The position numbers were made by a program, and so were the translations under genes. The notes beneath the pieces are model-generated. The model was not told where the DNA came from and ran no database searches. It was given only the letters and a program-made list of their open reading frames with translations. This document shows positions 27,398 to 38,852 of a stretch of 64,000 nt of DNA, one piece after another. Numbering within the stretch: the first letter of the stretch is position 1; every line of letters starts with the position of its first letter. This stretch comes from Tritrichomonas musculus (lineage: Eukaryota; Parabasalia; Tritrichomonadida; Tritrichomonadidae), in the NCBI GenBank assembly GCA_039105265.1, contig JAPFFF010000002.1:2728001-2792000 (forward strand). Reading direction: 5' to 3'.

Positions 27398-28784
27398 CTT
27401 CCATTTTTTTTATTAAGAATAAAAATATCTATTTTAATTTTAAATTAATTGTTTAATTTAATTTTGTTTAAAGTTATATCTTGTTGATTATAATCAAAGA
27501 CAAAATATAAAAAGAAATAAATGATTTTTTCTTTACCGAAAATTTTGAATATAACAATTGAAACATGCTATAAAAATTCGTTTTGAAAAAGTTAGAAATA
27601 ATCAATTATTCGATTATAATGATTTTGAAAATTTATTAGTATATGATTTATTATAAAATATTTTAAAATATTATTTACTATTATATTTATGTTTATAATA
27701 TTAAAATAAATATATATTATGTTTATATCTATTTAAATCGCTATATTTATAATTTTTATTAAAACTTAGTTTTTTTTGAAATTTTAAAAATTCAAATAAA
27801 TATAAAATAATTTTTATTTTGATTATCTTTGCTTTTTAAATTTAAATTGAAATATCTCATTTATATATATTTTTAATATAAAATTCTATTATGAAATAAT
27901 AATATTAATATAGATTAATATAATTTTAAATTAAGATATTACTTTTTCTAAAAATCTCAAAATTTCAATAAGGGAAAAATATAAAAAATATTTGAAAGCT
28001 ATTTTTATAAATTGAGAGAAAATTGAATAAAAAAAAGCTGATTTTAATTTTTTATGATTTTTTAATAAAGGTCCAATATTCTAGGACATATATCTGATTT
28101 TAATTTACCTTTATTTATACCAAATTTATTGTTTGACCGTTTATAATTTCTTACCAAGTGGCTCCAAAATTGAATCATTCCGTTAACTAATTCAACTTTT
28201 TGAATATGATTTCCCAACTAACCTTTATCTTTGAAGTTATGTTATAACTAACTATATCAATAAAAAGCTTGGGTGATGAAAAAACTAAATATCAAAAAAG
28301 AAAACATTCAATTTTTTTATATACTTCTGAAAATTAAAAATACTTTTTATTTTAACTTTTTAGAGAAATCTATTAATTATTTTATATTGTTTCCAGATCA
28401 TTCTTGATGTATGACAATGATAATATCATAAAATAATAGAAATATGTATTTTAATTCATTTGAACTTGTGATATTGTATATCATGTAATAAAAAAAAAGT
28501 TGATGAATATTAGTTCAAAACTTAATTTAACAACTGCATCCTATCATATATGTGTTATATAAATATATATTATGAAATTGCTAAATAATTCTTAAAATTC
28601 GAAGAAAAAAAGAACTTTTTTAAAGTCAAAAAAAAAGTGGCCCACCTATGATTTGAATTATGTATATATTAAATATTATTTCTGCAACTAATTTTTAATT
28701 CAAAGTATTTATTAAATAATAATTATAAAATACATTTGAATACAAAAACACCTTTGAACGAATTTATTATTTTTATGCATTTTA
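27398..28784. other. AT-rich spacer, nothing recognised
   Basis: About 1.4 kb, well over 80% A+T, with short homopolymers and no open frame or clear repeat. It is the left flank of the pogo-like transposon insertion. Confidence 0.6.
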
Positions 28785-28820
28785 CCCATCCCGCGCTTCA
28801 ATTCGGATTGTTCGTTATTT
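28785..28820 (+). repeat. Left TIR of the pogo-like transposon
   Basis: Starts CCCATCCCGCGCTTCAATTC; its inverse is at 32504-32539. GC-rich against the surrounding AT-rich DNA. Confidence 0.93.
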
Positions 28821-31172
28821 TTTTGAATGTTCTTTTAACGAGTAAAAAATTGAGAGCATTTCTGAGAGAAAATTGAATGTAAAAAACGTATAAAAAAATT
28901 AAATTGTTTATATTTCAGGAACAAATAAATATTTTCATTATTAAAAACAATATATATTAGCTATAATTTAAAGTATTTAAATATTAAAAATATAAAGAAA
29001 AAAGGAGATGGTAGAAATTTTAATGCTTTAATATTATGTCAAAAAATAAATGATATTGGAAATTTTCCAATGGATTATTCATCATTGATAAAATGATTAT
29101 TTATATTGATACACGATAAAGGTTGAATTTTATAACCATTCAAATATTGATGATCAGATCTCGATACCTTTAGCGTATTTTGGAAATTTTGGTTCATATA
29201 TAAAAGATTTTTTCAATATTAAATAGAAATATTGTGTTCAAAAATGAAATCTCGGGCAAAGAGTTGTAAAATTGTATAATATTGAGAAAATTCTGGAAAA
29301 TCTAAAAGGCATAGGAGAAAGTTCTCGACGCTTTTGTTATTAATTGTATTGTAAAAATTAATTTATTCATGTTTTAGAACTTGTTTGCTTTTTGGTGAAT
29401 GTGAAATGAAATTATTTGCTATTAGATTAACGTTGGACAGAAAATAGACTATTGGCTAAAATTATTAAGCTGAGAAATGATTGGATATCGTTTAATTTGT
29501 TTGATCTGAGTGTATAATAAAATGACGAATATTTTGAATAAAGAGGTTTGTATGATGAAAAGGCTATATTATGTTAAAAACAATATTACTGATTGTATAT
29601 TTAATCTTTGCAGGAGATGAAAGGAGAATAATTCATTGATTTTATTTCAAGTTTTAGCTAAAAAAAAAAAACGATTAAATTGCATTGAATTTTTATCGTA
29701 TCGTATTGAATTTTTATCGTATTGCATTGAATTTTTATCGTATTGAATGATTTAAAATCAAGGGAAAATGATAATAATAAGAACTTATAACGATTTGTTG
29801 GTGATTTTAAAGCATTTTTGGTAAGAAAAAATCATCATGCTTTGAAATTGAGAAGAAGAATCTCCATCTTCTGAAAATTCTAAGCAAGAAAAAAAACTCC
29901 ATCTTCTACCTAATTATCTTTAAAAAAGAAACGGGTAAAATGTTTGTTAATTATTTAATTAAATGCTGTTGCGCGCGGTATTGTGGAATATTAATCATTT
30001 AAGTAAGATTTTGCCTAAAATTAAAATATTTGTCGTATTGGATAAATGTCGATTCGAGAAATTGTTAATTGGATAACAATTTGTTTTTAAATATTTGAGA
30101 TTGCGTTAACTATAGAAATTATTTTAAAAATGAAAGGACATGGCATCAAATAGCAAGTAATTTTCGAATAATGTTTTTGCTGCATTGATATTTATTGTAA
30201 CTACAATTAAAATATAGCGATATTATTGAGAATAAATAGAATAAAGATATGCGCTTAAATGGTCAAGTAAAATTCATTTTCAATTTGAATTTTAGAGTTA
30301 ATAAAGCGGAAATATATTGTTTTAGCTTGGTATAACGTTAAATTTCGTGAAATCATTGAAAGATTTAGGAATAAGTTTGCAAAATGGATTGCTTTTTATT
30401 TATCAGCCAATATGATATCGTTGAAAATGATACTAACAGCTGTTTGTTATAAAAAAAGCATTCGGAAGGAGCTACTGTCAATAGCCTAATGAAGTTTGGT
30501 CTATAAAATTCTAATCAACTTTTTCAATTATAATGGTTCCATTGAAAAATAAAAAAGTTATTTATTTATTAATACACATATAAATATATATATTCATATA
30601 TTTATATATAGCATTTCATTTATATATAGCATTTCATTTATATATAAATAAATGTTTTCAAAGAATATATTATAAAAAATAAGATAATAATGATATATTT
30701 AAATTTTTATTTTATATTATCAACCACTTTTATTTATTTTTTCAATTAAAATGGTTCGAAAATTCAGACATAAAATTTCAATGAAAGCAAGATCATATTT
30801 TACTTCATTATTACTGGGGAAACCCAGTAAATTGGACAACCAACATGTAGCCAATCGTTTAAAGTGATGCCGCTGTATCTTTTATTCAAATTTCAGTTAA
30901 AAGTTTTTCTATTTTAATCGAATGCTATTTGATGATATTGGCATAAACCAATTCAACTTTTTATTCAGTTTTTCTAAATGACCCCCGGAATATGATTACG
31001 TAGTTTCAATTATATCTTGTAAATATTTCAAAAGATTATATAGATTGATTTGGTCATTTTGCTGTAGTTATGCTAATCTAAATACAATAGATTTAATTTT
31101 TATATCATTAAAAACAAAGATGTTGAAATAAATAAACACTCTCAATCCAAATAGAAAATTTTTATTTATTAA
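28821..31172. other. Non-coding interior of the pogo-like transposon
   Basis: About 2.35 kb without a convincing gene. Holds a ~25-bp tandem repeat (TTGCATTGAATTTTTATCGT-like units) near 29678-29750 and a short TATATATAGCATTTCATT tandem near 30598-30650. This is unusually long empty space for a pogo-type element. Confidence 0.6.
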
Positions 31173-32378
31173 TCAGAATAACTTTCTTAAATTATTGAAT
31201 GATTCTCTAACATTTTCTATGCCAATATGTTCCCACGCCCATATCAAATCTTGGCAGGCATCTTTTTTGGTCCTTTTTAAAAATGGATCATCTCGAAATC
31301 TGTCCATATACAATCTCCTTGATATTGCTTTTAATGGGCCAAAAATACCTACATCTAGTGGCTGAAGCTGATCAGTAAAGCCACTAGGTATGAAATACAA
31401 TTTAATATTGTTTTTTTCAGAAAATTGAATGATTTCTTCTGATATGTGTACTTTGTAAGAGTCGCATATTACATGCAATGTTTGATTATCATCATAACCG
31501 TAGTAATCTCTAATTCCTACTATATAATCTTTAAAGGTGTTGATGGTAGTCCAGCCATTTTCACTGAAAGATCTAAAGTGATAATTTACATCGCCGAGTT
31601 GTGACTCACAAACATAATCAGTTTTTCCGGATGCAATGAATTGGAGTGGAAGTTTCACTCCATCAGCTCTTATGCCAGCCACAACAGTAATACGATTTTT
31701 TGGGTCGCCATTGACGTATCTAATAACATGATCCTCTCCTTTCTTGTGCCAGCACTTTAATATCTTGGGAATAACCTCCCAAGACGTTTCATCTATGTTG
31801 ATTATGTAACTTTCTTCAACATTTTTGAACAAATACTCCATTTGTTCTGAAAATGTATCATCATAGTGTGTTGTCAACGGTCTTCTTGCAGCATGTAATT
31901 TACGAGATACAAAATCATTGCGCTTTTTAAAATCAGTAACGAATCCATCTGATACATTGAACTTTGGTAACTTGGAATAATCATCTTCGTAATAATACTT
32001 TTCCAAATATGCATCCATAATTAAATTTTTAAAATCTTGATTTTGAAAAAGTAGACCTTGTTTAATTATATTCTCTTCTATGTATTCAGTTATATAGCTT
32101 TCTTCTTCATTAGTAAAAATTCTTTTAGATTGTGATGTTTGTTTTAAAAGTGGATGATAATTAGGATTTTCTCGTTGCCTTTTTCTCCAATCGCTAATTG
32201 TACTTGTTGGAATCCCAGTTGTGCTTGAGATAAAAGAGCAATCGCCATATGAGTAATGGGAATCATCTAATAATTTCATAATTAAATCAATTTTATCAGG
32301 TGAACGATCATAAAGCATGTATTTTTTAGTTTGAGAAAGAGAAATTAGCTCATTTAATAACTCTGCTCTTGAAGCCAT
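31173..32378 (-). CDS. pogo-like transposase, DDE_1 superfamily (401 aa)
   Basis: Cuts and moves the surrounding element. N-terminal helix-turn-helix with STTGIPTSTISDWRKRQREN (~residues 50-70), a second helical DNA-binding region, then the RNase H-like core: NIDETSW (Asp ~196), VICDSYKVHI (Asp ~304) and QPLDVGIFG (Asp ~341), a DD35D spacing that fits the pogo/Tigger group. I start at MASRAELL, since TCATTTATTTA, an initiator-like box, lies just upstream and covers the earlier ATG at 32399. The frame is open throughout. Confidence 0.92.
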   Translation of the reverse strand: MASRAELLNELISLSQTKKYMLYDRSPDKIDLIMKLLDDSHYSYGDCSFISSTTGIPTSTISDWRKRQRENPNYHPLLKQTSQSKRIFTNEEESYITEYIEENIIKQGLLFQNQDFKNLIMDAYLEKYYYEDDYSKLPKFNVSDGFVTDFKKRNDFVSRKLHAARRPLTTHYDDTFSEQMEYLFKNVEESYIINIDETSWEVIPKILKCWHKKGEDHVIRYVNGDPKNRITVVAGIRADGVKLPLQFIASGKTDYVCESQLGDVNYHFRSFSENGWTTINTFKDYIVGIRDYYGYDDNQTLHVICDSYKVHISEEIIQFSEKNNIKLYFIPSGFTDQLQPLDVGIFGPLKAISRRLYMDRFRDDPFLKRTKKDACQDLIWAWEHIGIENVRESFNNLRKLF

Positions 32379-32503
32379 TAAATAAATGAAATCGACCATA
32401 ATAAATTGAATAGATTTGAATGTATTAAATTATTAATTCAATTATTTTTGAAAAAGTTCATAAATGAGTTAATATATTTTCATTAACCAAAAGAATAAAA
32501 AAT

Positions 32504-32539
32504 AAATAACGAACAATCCGAATTGAAGCGCGGGATGGG
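32504..32539 (-). repeat. Right TIR of the pogo-like transposon
   Basis: Inverse of 28785-28820, ending GAAGCGCGGGATGGG just before the TA duplication. Confidence 0.93.
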
Positions 32540-32589
32540 TATATATGAATATATATGAAATTTAGATAAAAAAAAGAAAAAAAGAAAAT

Positions 32590-34250
32590 AAATATATAGA
32601 TATAAAAATCTGACTTTTATATATTTAAAAATCTGACTTTTTTCTTTATTTATAATTTATGTAAAACAGATTTTTTAATAGGGGATTCAACCGTTTGTAA
32701 AGTGTCAAAAAATTGAATAAAAATCAAAAATTAATTATTTTGTTTATTTTATTATTAAAATAATATCTCCATTATTTATGAATTCTAAAATATATCTTAT
32801 AATAAAAAAATATCTATAGGGTCATGAAAGGGAATAAAAGAAAATTGACATGAAATGTTATATGAAAAATGCATAATTTATGAACCAAAAAATGAAAATT
32901 CATGTTAAATACAATAGAATAATTATTTAATTCATAAACAAAAACATATAATTCAATGATAAAATACTTGAAATTAATGAATTTAGAAAAAGATTCAAAT
33001 CATATCAAACATCAATTATAAAAATCTATAAAGAAATATCGCACATTTTTTCATGATTCATAACTGATATTTATTGGTGATAATAATATCATTTTTAATG
33101 TAAAAATATTTTAATTCTAATCTTTATTATTTAAACTAAAAAAAATAATCCAAAAAGTTGGCTTTACAATATTAATGTATTAATAAAAGCATTGGCATTG
33201 ATATTTTTTAGAAGTGAAATATGATATCTGAAGATAAAAAAATAACTGTCAATTCGTAGAAATAAATAAAAAAAAAATATTAGAACAAAATGATATGAAT
33301 GCATCTGCCTTTTTTAATCTAGTTTAAAATAACTGGAATTTGGATAAACTCTATTATTTAAATTTTTTTTGAGTTTGAAATGTGAAATAAAAAATATAAG
33401 AAAAGCATTCAATTAAAAAATCCATTCCCTTTCATGACATGATAGACAATTTTTTTCCAAAAATTAATGATCGATTATTTAGCAAATTATCTACAAAATG
33501 ATAATATTTTTATTAAAAAATATTGAAGTTTTAAAAATGTGTCACTTTTTTTACGGTTGAATCCCCTATATTTTTTATTATATTAAAGAGATCAGAATTT
33601 CAAAGAAAGTCAGATTTTTTATTGAAAAATTCATATATATTTTAGTAATATCTTGAACCAAAAAAGGATAGATGAAAATAAAATAAACAATTAACACAAT
33701 ATAAAAAAGAATATTTTAAATTATGAAATATATAGATATAAAAATCTGACTTTTATAAATTTAAAAATCTGACTTTTTTTCTTTAATTATAATTTATGTA
33801 AAACAGATTTTTTATTATATTAAAGAGATCAGAATTTCAAAGAAAGTCAGATTTTTTATTGAAAAATTCATATATATTTTAGTAATATCTTGAACTAAAA
33901 AAAGGATAGATGAAAATAAAATAAACAATTAACACAATATAAAAAAGAATATTTTAAATTATGAAATATATAGATATAAAAATCTGACTTTTATAAATTT
34001 AAAAATCTGACTTTTTTTCTTTAATTATAATTTATGTAAAACAGATTTTTTATTATATTAAAGAGATCAGAATTTCAAAGAAAGTCAGATTTTTTATTGT
34101 ATTAAAGAGATCAGAATTTCAAAAAAAGTCAGATTTTTTATTGAAAAATTCATATATATTTTAGTAATATCTTGAACCAAAAAAAGCATAGATGAAAATA
34201 AAATAAACAATTAACATAATATAAAAAAGAATATTTTAAATTATGAAATT
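32590..34250. repeat. ~238-bp tandem array with AATCTGACTTTT boxes
   Basis: Three to four units. GAAATATATAGATATAAAAA recurs at 33725 and 33963 (238 bp apart); the first unit begins near 32590 and is split by the 892-bp element at 32678-33569; the last unit has an extra ~44-bp internal duplication. Each unit carries AATCTGACTTTT in one orientation and AAAGTCAGATTTTTT in the other. The array abuts the 3' end of the hAT transposase gene, so these may be subterminal transposase-binding repeats. Confidence 0.85.
32678..33569. mobile_element. 892-bp non-autonomous hAT-type element
   Basis: 17-bp inverted ends ATAGGGGATTCAACCGT and 8-bp target duplications ATTTTTTA (32670-32677 and 33570-33577). 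Comparison with the other units of the array shows the empty site, ACAG-ATTTTTTA-TTATATT, confirming the insertion. The interior is AT-rich with an inner inverted pair around TCATGAAAGGGAAT (near 32823 and 33430) and no gene. Confidence 0.92.
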
Positions 34251-34255
34251 AAAAG

Positions 34256-36244
34256 CTAAAATGTTAAAGATGATAATATTAATCTAGCATCTAATAATTG
34301 CTTGAAGCTTCTTAATCTTCTTTTTGTGTGAATTAAACGTTGCTTTTTAATTGTTCGTTCGCAACTGGCTTCTGAAACAGCAGATGATAGTAATCGCAAA
34401 GCAATATCTGCGATATCTCGATATTCATTGGATGCAAATCTAATTTGAAACCACGAATACTCATCATCAGATTTATTAAAATCTTTAAAAGGATTCGTGT
34501 CGTCAATATATTGATTGAAAAACATAATACATCTATCAATTTCATCTTTTTTTAATTTTCTCATTTTCAAAAGTTTGCGTAAAGTATTTTTTGCACATTG
34601 AATATAGTCGGTAAAAGGTTCGGCTGGTTCAATTATTATATCATCTCCATCTGGAAGATCGCATGGTTCATCATCATCGAGTTGAGGCACTTTTTCTGTG
34701 TCTTGAGAATTATTTTCATTTGCTTCTGCTCCATTTACAGTTATTAAAATCTCTTCAAGATTCATTGGAAAATCATCTTTTATTGGTTCTTCTGGTGGTA
34801 GATCAAAATCAAAATAATCCAGATATCCTTTTGGATATGGATTTTTTTGATTTGAAATTCTTTTTCTTAGGTCGTCGTGACCAGTGATAGTAAAACAATA
34901 ACCTAACACCCACAATCCTGCTTCTTTGGATTTCAATGTATAATTCTGCAATGAATAAGCTAAACAAGAAGCATAAGGGTTATTTTGCTCTCGAGATAAC
35001 TCGAATAAGGCATTAATACCTCTTTCCAAATAAAGAAAAGCCATTTTAAATTTTGTTTTTGACGTTTCGAATATAGAAACAAGAGTCTTAAAAATAACTA
35101 AACATTTTTTGAGATGAACAAAATTATCTAAAGGAAAATCTTTGTAATTAAATTTCTGAATTATTTCTTCGGCATTGTTAATAATAAAACAAACAATATC
35201 ATAATCGTAAATCCAACGAGTGGAGCAATGAGAAGGACAAATTGAACCAAGAACATCCTGATTATCATGACATTTTTTCTCAACTTTATGTAAATCTGCC
35301 ACAATTGACATAAGATCTTTATTCTTACCTGCTGCAAATTTGTAAGCGTTGTCACATCTATGACAAAGACAAGGTATGTAAATAACTTTTTCAATATCTT
35401 TTATATTTTGAAATCGTAAAGATTTTTTCCAATTGAAATTAAATGCTTTCTTTTGTGCGGTATTTCCATCGCAAACAACGGTTCCGATGGAAATACCAAT
35501 TTGTGATAATAGATCGAATCCTAATGATATACTTTCGACATAATTTATGGCCTTGCCTCCATTCATTCTTATTGTGTCAAATGGATAAGAAGGTAATTCC
35601 GTGTTCGGTGCTTCTAAAACTAAATGAAGATTTTGAAATCCGCATGTGGCTCCTTCGTCTATAGCAAGTGAAGTATAAATTAAGTTCGCAAAACGATTTA
35701 TTATTTCCCGATGTTTTTCAAATGCTCTTTCGACCAAACACTGGCGAAGCTTATATCTTCTCAATGGCTGATAAATAGTTCTAGCTTTAACCAATGGGTT
35801 TTTATCGTTTTTATATTGAAGTCCAAATGCAATCAATTTTAATGAAAGTTCATAAAATTCGTCAGATGAAAGTACATCTAATGCCAAATTAAATTTACCT
35901 GTAAATAATGCAATTTCTTGATAAATCATATCTGGAGTGATAGATATTTTATTTTCATCGAATTTAAGAGTCTGCTCTAGAGTCTGTTGACTGATATATT
36001 CACCAGGTTCACATTTATGGCCATTTTTCATAAACCATTCTTCAAATCGATCACTTCTTTGTGGTAACATATTACAATAGCACCTTTTTCCATCTATATC
36101 ATGTAACCTTTCGTTACATTGAATTAAATATCTTGAACCGTGAGTAGAAGGATGCTGAAATTTAATATAACTACGAAATGGATCAAATTTAAACTTCACT
36201 TCTTTGACATTAATATAATTGGCACGGTTGAACTTGGCAGGCAT
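34256..36244 (-). CDS. hAT-family transposase (662 aa)
   Basis: An N-terminal Cys/His cluster (CNERLHDIDGKRCYCNM, then HKC; ~residues 44-78) could be a zinc finger. hAT signatures follow: LAIDEGATCG (Asp ~196), VVCDGNTAQKKAF (Asp ~257), CLCHRCDNAYK (~295, the CxxH region), an acidic linker (~530-560), and the C-terminal dimerisation block LRLLSSAVSEASCERTIKKQ (~615-635, with the catalytic-type Glu) and RRLRS. Full length and open. TTCTTTTATTAAATG at the start is initiator-like. No convincing terminal repeats were found for its own element; the left end may be hidden by the nested insertions. Confidence 0.88.
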   Translation of the reverse strand: MPAKFNRANYINVKEVKFKFDPFRSYIKFQHPSTHGSRYLIQCNERLHDIDGKRCYCNMLPQRSDRFEEWFMKNGHKCEPGEYISQQTLEQTLKFDENKISITPDMIYQEIALFTGKFNLALDVLSSDEFYELSLKLIAFGLQYKNDKNPLVKARTIYQPLRRYKLRQCLVERAFEKHREIINRFANLIYTSLAIDEGATCGFQNLHLVLEAPNTELPSYPFDTIRMNGGKAINYVESISLGFDLLSQIGISIGTVVCDGNTAQKKAFNFNWKKSLRFQNIKDIEKVIYIPCLCHRCDNAYKFAAGKNKDLMSIVADLHKVEKKCHDNQDVLGSICPSHCSTRWIYDYDIVCFIINNAEEIIQKFNYKDFPLDNFVHLKKCLVIFKTLVSIFETSKTKFKMAFLYLERGINALFELSREQNNPYASCLAYSLQNYTLKSKEAGLWVLGYCFTITGHDDLRKRISNQKNPYPKGYLDYFDFDLPPEEPIKDDFPMNLEEILITVNGAEANENNSQDTEKVPQLDDDEPCDLPDGDDIIIEPAEPFTDYIQCAKNTLRKLLKMRKLKKDEIDRCIMFFNQYIDDTNPFKDFNKSDDEYSWFQIRFASNEYRDIADIALRLLSSAVSEASCERTIKKQRLIHTKRRLRSFKQLLDARLILSSLTF

Positions 36245-36822
36245 TTAATAAAAGAAAGGTATTCTGTGGCCAACCTTGAACGATCATATTACATTGAATT
36301 ATATTAAATAGTTGTTATTTTAAAATTATAAAAAACTTAATTTATTTTTTTTATGTATTTAATATGAAATTTTAATAAAAAATCTTAAAAAAATATTTCG
36401 AAAATACTTCACAGATAATTGGGTGGGTTTTTTTATCCCAAAAAACGGCACCCAATAAGGTGAATTTAAGAAACTTTGTTTAAATAATTTACCTTGGGAT
36501 AAATCCCAAAAAACCTAACGATAAGTATTCAAAAATATCCCAAATTGGGTTCAGTCAAATTAATTGGATTTCCATTAATATATATATAGTTATTATACAT
36601 ATTAATTAGATAAATATTATTCACTTCTTAAATAAATATTAAAAACTATATAAATATATATAAATATATATAAATATAAACAATTATAATTGTCAATTTT
36701 ACAATATATTAAGTATTCAAAAATTGTATAATTTCATTCAATAATTTCAAAATAAAATATTAAAGTTTGATTTAATTATTTTTTCAATTAATATATTTAT
36801 AAAATCAAATTTTAAACATTAT
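36245..36822. other. AT-rich spacer with small hairpins
   Basis: No gene. Near 36425-36550 several inverted pieces of the words ATTGGGTG, TATCCCAAAAAA and TGGGATAAATCCCA can pair; possibly the end of a small element. The rest is TATATA-rich. Confidence 0.5.
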
Positions 36823-37650
36823 TTAACAAACTTTTTGTGTAAAACCCAATGGGTGGGATTTGGGATTTATCATGCCTATATGAAAATGGGTAATCCCAAC
36901 ATGATTATCTTCAAGATAAGCCTTTGTTTCAGCAACAGTATAAGGGTCAATTGCTGCCCAAACTAATCCTGCAGGAGTTACTTGGAAACGAATTGATAAA
37001 TCACCTATGATTCCATTTGGGAATAAATCGAAAGCTTGAAGGGCAAGTAAATCATCAAATGGAACGTTCAAATCAAATTCAACTTGTGATTTACCATCAG
37101 ATTTGAATGAATTTAGGTTAACATAAGCACCAGCAACAGTTTGTGAATAATTTGAAACGTTTTCCCAAAGTGAATGAACAAATCGTCTTCGCTTTTTTTC
37201 AGTTTCTGGTTTCACAGCAGAGTATAAAAATCCTTCTCGAACACATTCGTTTTGCTGATATCCAACATTTACATTATTATGAAGAATTTCCAATCTGTCA
37301 AATAATTGATTTGAAGATTTAAGTCCGACGAATAATTTGTAGAAGTTATTTGGGTCATCAATTTGTTGTAATTTAGCTAAATCAGTATTCAATTGTAAAT
37401 CCAATTTGACATGAAATGTTAAGAATCCTTTATCAACATCAGATATGAAATGGTCTGGATGTGTTAATGAGATTTGAGAATATTGTCCTTGATGAAATGG
37501 TGCAGGTTGGTCATGACAATCAACAGTTCTGAATGAAAATGAGCGTGTACCATCATTAGTATTAATCATTTCACGCATCTTATTAAATGTATCAAGAACG
37601 TTTCCTGCTTCAATTTTGTAATTATGTGCTCTTTCGTTGCGATACAACAT
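36823..37650 (-). pseudogene. MCP: Polinton 3 major capsid protein, partial
   Basis: Covers roughly the first jelly roll. Beta-rich, with FYKLFVGLKSSNQLFDRLE and FDDLLALQAFDLFPNGIIGD aligning to the Polinton 1 capsid protein, though overall similarity is low. The basic insert KPETEKKRRRF takes the place of the Cys-rich insert seen in Polinton 1. The next gene in the opposite direction is the amphipathic protein. Confidence 0.75.
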
Positions 37651-37692
37651 TTTGAATAACAAAAAAAGTACTATTATGGGTCTTTTTTCATA

Positions 37693-37956
37693 ATGAAAAC
37701 AATGGGTATCGGAATCTTCAAAAAAATGAAAAACGCTTTTAAATCTGTAGGTAATACAATAAAGAATGTTGCAACTAAGGTTGGTAAAGCACTTCCCAAA
37801 GTTGTTGAAGTTGGTAAAAGAGTAACTAATGCTGTAAAACCTGTTTTGGGTGAAATACCTCTTATTGGTGATGCTGTTAGAGCAATTGATACAGGATTAA
37901 ATTTTGCTGACAAAGGACTTAAAATTGGTAAAAGTTTAATTGATGAAGTCACGTAA
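37693..37956 (+). CDS. Short amphipathic Lys/Gly/Val-rich protein (87 aa)
   Basis: Basic amphipathic helices at the start (IFKKMKNAFKSVGNTIKNVA) and a more hydrophobic middle (VKPVLGEIPLIGDAVRAI). In composition and length it resembles adenovirus-like internal lytic peptides and the proteins at 15899-16354 and 50320-51048. A start at MGIGIF, three codons on, is also possible. Function inferred by analogy. Confidence 0.5.
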   Translation: MKTMGIGIFKKMKNAFKSVGNTIKNVATKVGKALPKVVEVGKRVTNAVKPVLGEIPLIGDAVRAIDTGLNFADKGLKIGKSLIDEVT

Positions 37957-38022
37957 GTGCCTGAGGACAACAAGTTGTCCGAAGTATTATAAATGAGATT
38001 AAATTGTATTTTTTTATTCTAA

Positions 38023-38523
38023 ATGGATTTGAAAGTAATTAATGAAATAACTACTGAAATAAAGAATTTTAAATCAATTGAGGAATTCAATCTGTACTAT
38101 CAGAAACACAAAGATGATATGAACAACCAGACAACTCAATATCTAAATCGGGTTTACAAAATTGTTACACCAGATGGTGTTGAATACAGAATCACAAAAA
38201 AGAATTGTCAAAAAGAAGGTACAAAACGAGTTGGGGGAGATATATTTTTAAAGAAAGTTGTCAAAACTAATGAATTGAAAGAACTTGAACAAGATGTTAT
38301 TAAAGCAGAACAACAATTGTTAAACAATCGTTGCTCAGAGCTAGCGCATGATATTGAGAATATTAAAAGTATGTTCTCACAAAATTTGTCAACATTTGAA
38401 AACGAGATTAAAGATTTGAAACAAAGCTATGAACTCAAATTCACAGCATTAGATAAAAAAATTGCTGAATTAACCAATACTGTAAATCAGATTGCCAAAT
38501 ATATTAACCAACAAATGTTTTAG
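38023..38523 (+). CDS. Coiled-coil unknown protein (166 aa)
   Basis: Unrecognised. The first ~80 residues look folded and basic (YRITKKNCQKEGTKRVGGD); the last ~80 form one coiled coil (IENIKSMFSQNLSTFENEIK and onward). Its end overlaps the opposite 105-aa gene by four bases. Confidence 0.6.
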   Translation: MDLKVINEITTEIKNFKSIEEFNLYYQKHKDDMNNQTTQYLNRVYKIVTPDGVEYRITKKNCQKEGTKRVGGDIFLKKVVKTNELKELEQDVIKAEQQLLNNRCSELAHDIENIKSMFSQNLSTFENEIKDLKQSYELKFTALDKKIAELTNTVNQIAKYINQQMF

Positions 38524-38837
38524 ATTTTATCGCATCGAGGGACAACTGAATGATTTAATGAATAAGTGTGAAAATTCAATTTTTTTGTTGTTGATACTTG
38601 AGGTTCATGTTGAATACTTCCTTTATCCTCATATTTCTTAACAGTTGGTGCAGAATTAATTCTGGTACGTTCTTTTTGCATTTTAAGTTGTAATCTATCG
38701 TAGTGATTCATTCTTTTATCATCGCGTACAAATTTGTACGAGTCAGCAAAGCTGCCATGAATGGTTCGTTTTTGTTCATAACTCGTAGAGTTCGGCACCG
38801 CCGACGAAGTTGAACTCACTTGTGAGTGAAAGGACAT
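38520..38837 (-). CDS. Unknown Ser/Lys-rich protein (105 aa)
   Basis: Unrecognised. Low-complexity Ser/Thr N-terminus, a helical basic middle (DRLQLKMQKERTR) and a His/Asn-rich tail. Its coding sequence contains several perfect short palindromes (for example CGTACAAATTTGTACG at 38725-38740), which is odd for a gene. Weakest call in this cluster. Confidence 0.45.
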   Translation of the reverse strand: MSFHSQVSSTSSAVPNSTSYEQKRTIHGSFADSYKFVRDDKRMNHYDRLQLKMQKERTRINSAPTVKKYEDKGSIQHEPQVSTTKKLNFHTYSLNHSVVPRCDKI

Positions 38838-38852
38838 TTTTGCTTCGATTAA

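Larger units (their letters stand above)
28785..32539. mobile_element. pogo/Tc1-type DNA transposon, looks complete
   Basis: Perfect ~36-bp terminal inverted repeats begin CCCATCCCGCGCTTCAATTC at 28785 and mirror at 32504-32539, flanked by a TA duplication (28783-28784 and 32540-32541). One transposase gene lies near the right end (31173-32378). The left ~2.3 kb is AT-rich and has no gene. Identical ends and an open transposase suggest recent activity. Confidence 0.93.

Noticed and set aside
27398-28784. tRNA or other RNA genes in AT-rich spacers
   Set aside because: No cloverleaf-like pattern, box A/B pair or GC-rich island was seen in this or the other spacers by eye; a covariance search would be needed to exclude one.
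34256-36244. Transposase as a MULE member
   Set aside because: The VVCDGNTA and CxxH blocks and the C-terminal SEASCERT...RLR dimerisation block fit hAT better, and hAT-type 8-bp duplications are common nearby.
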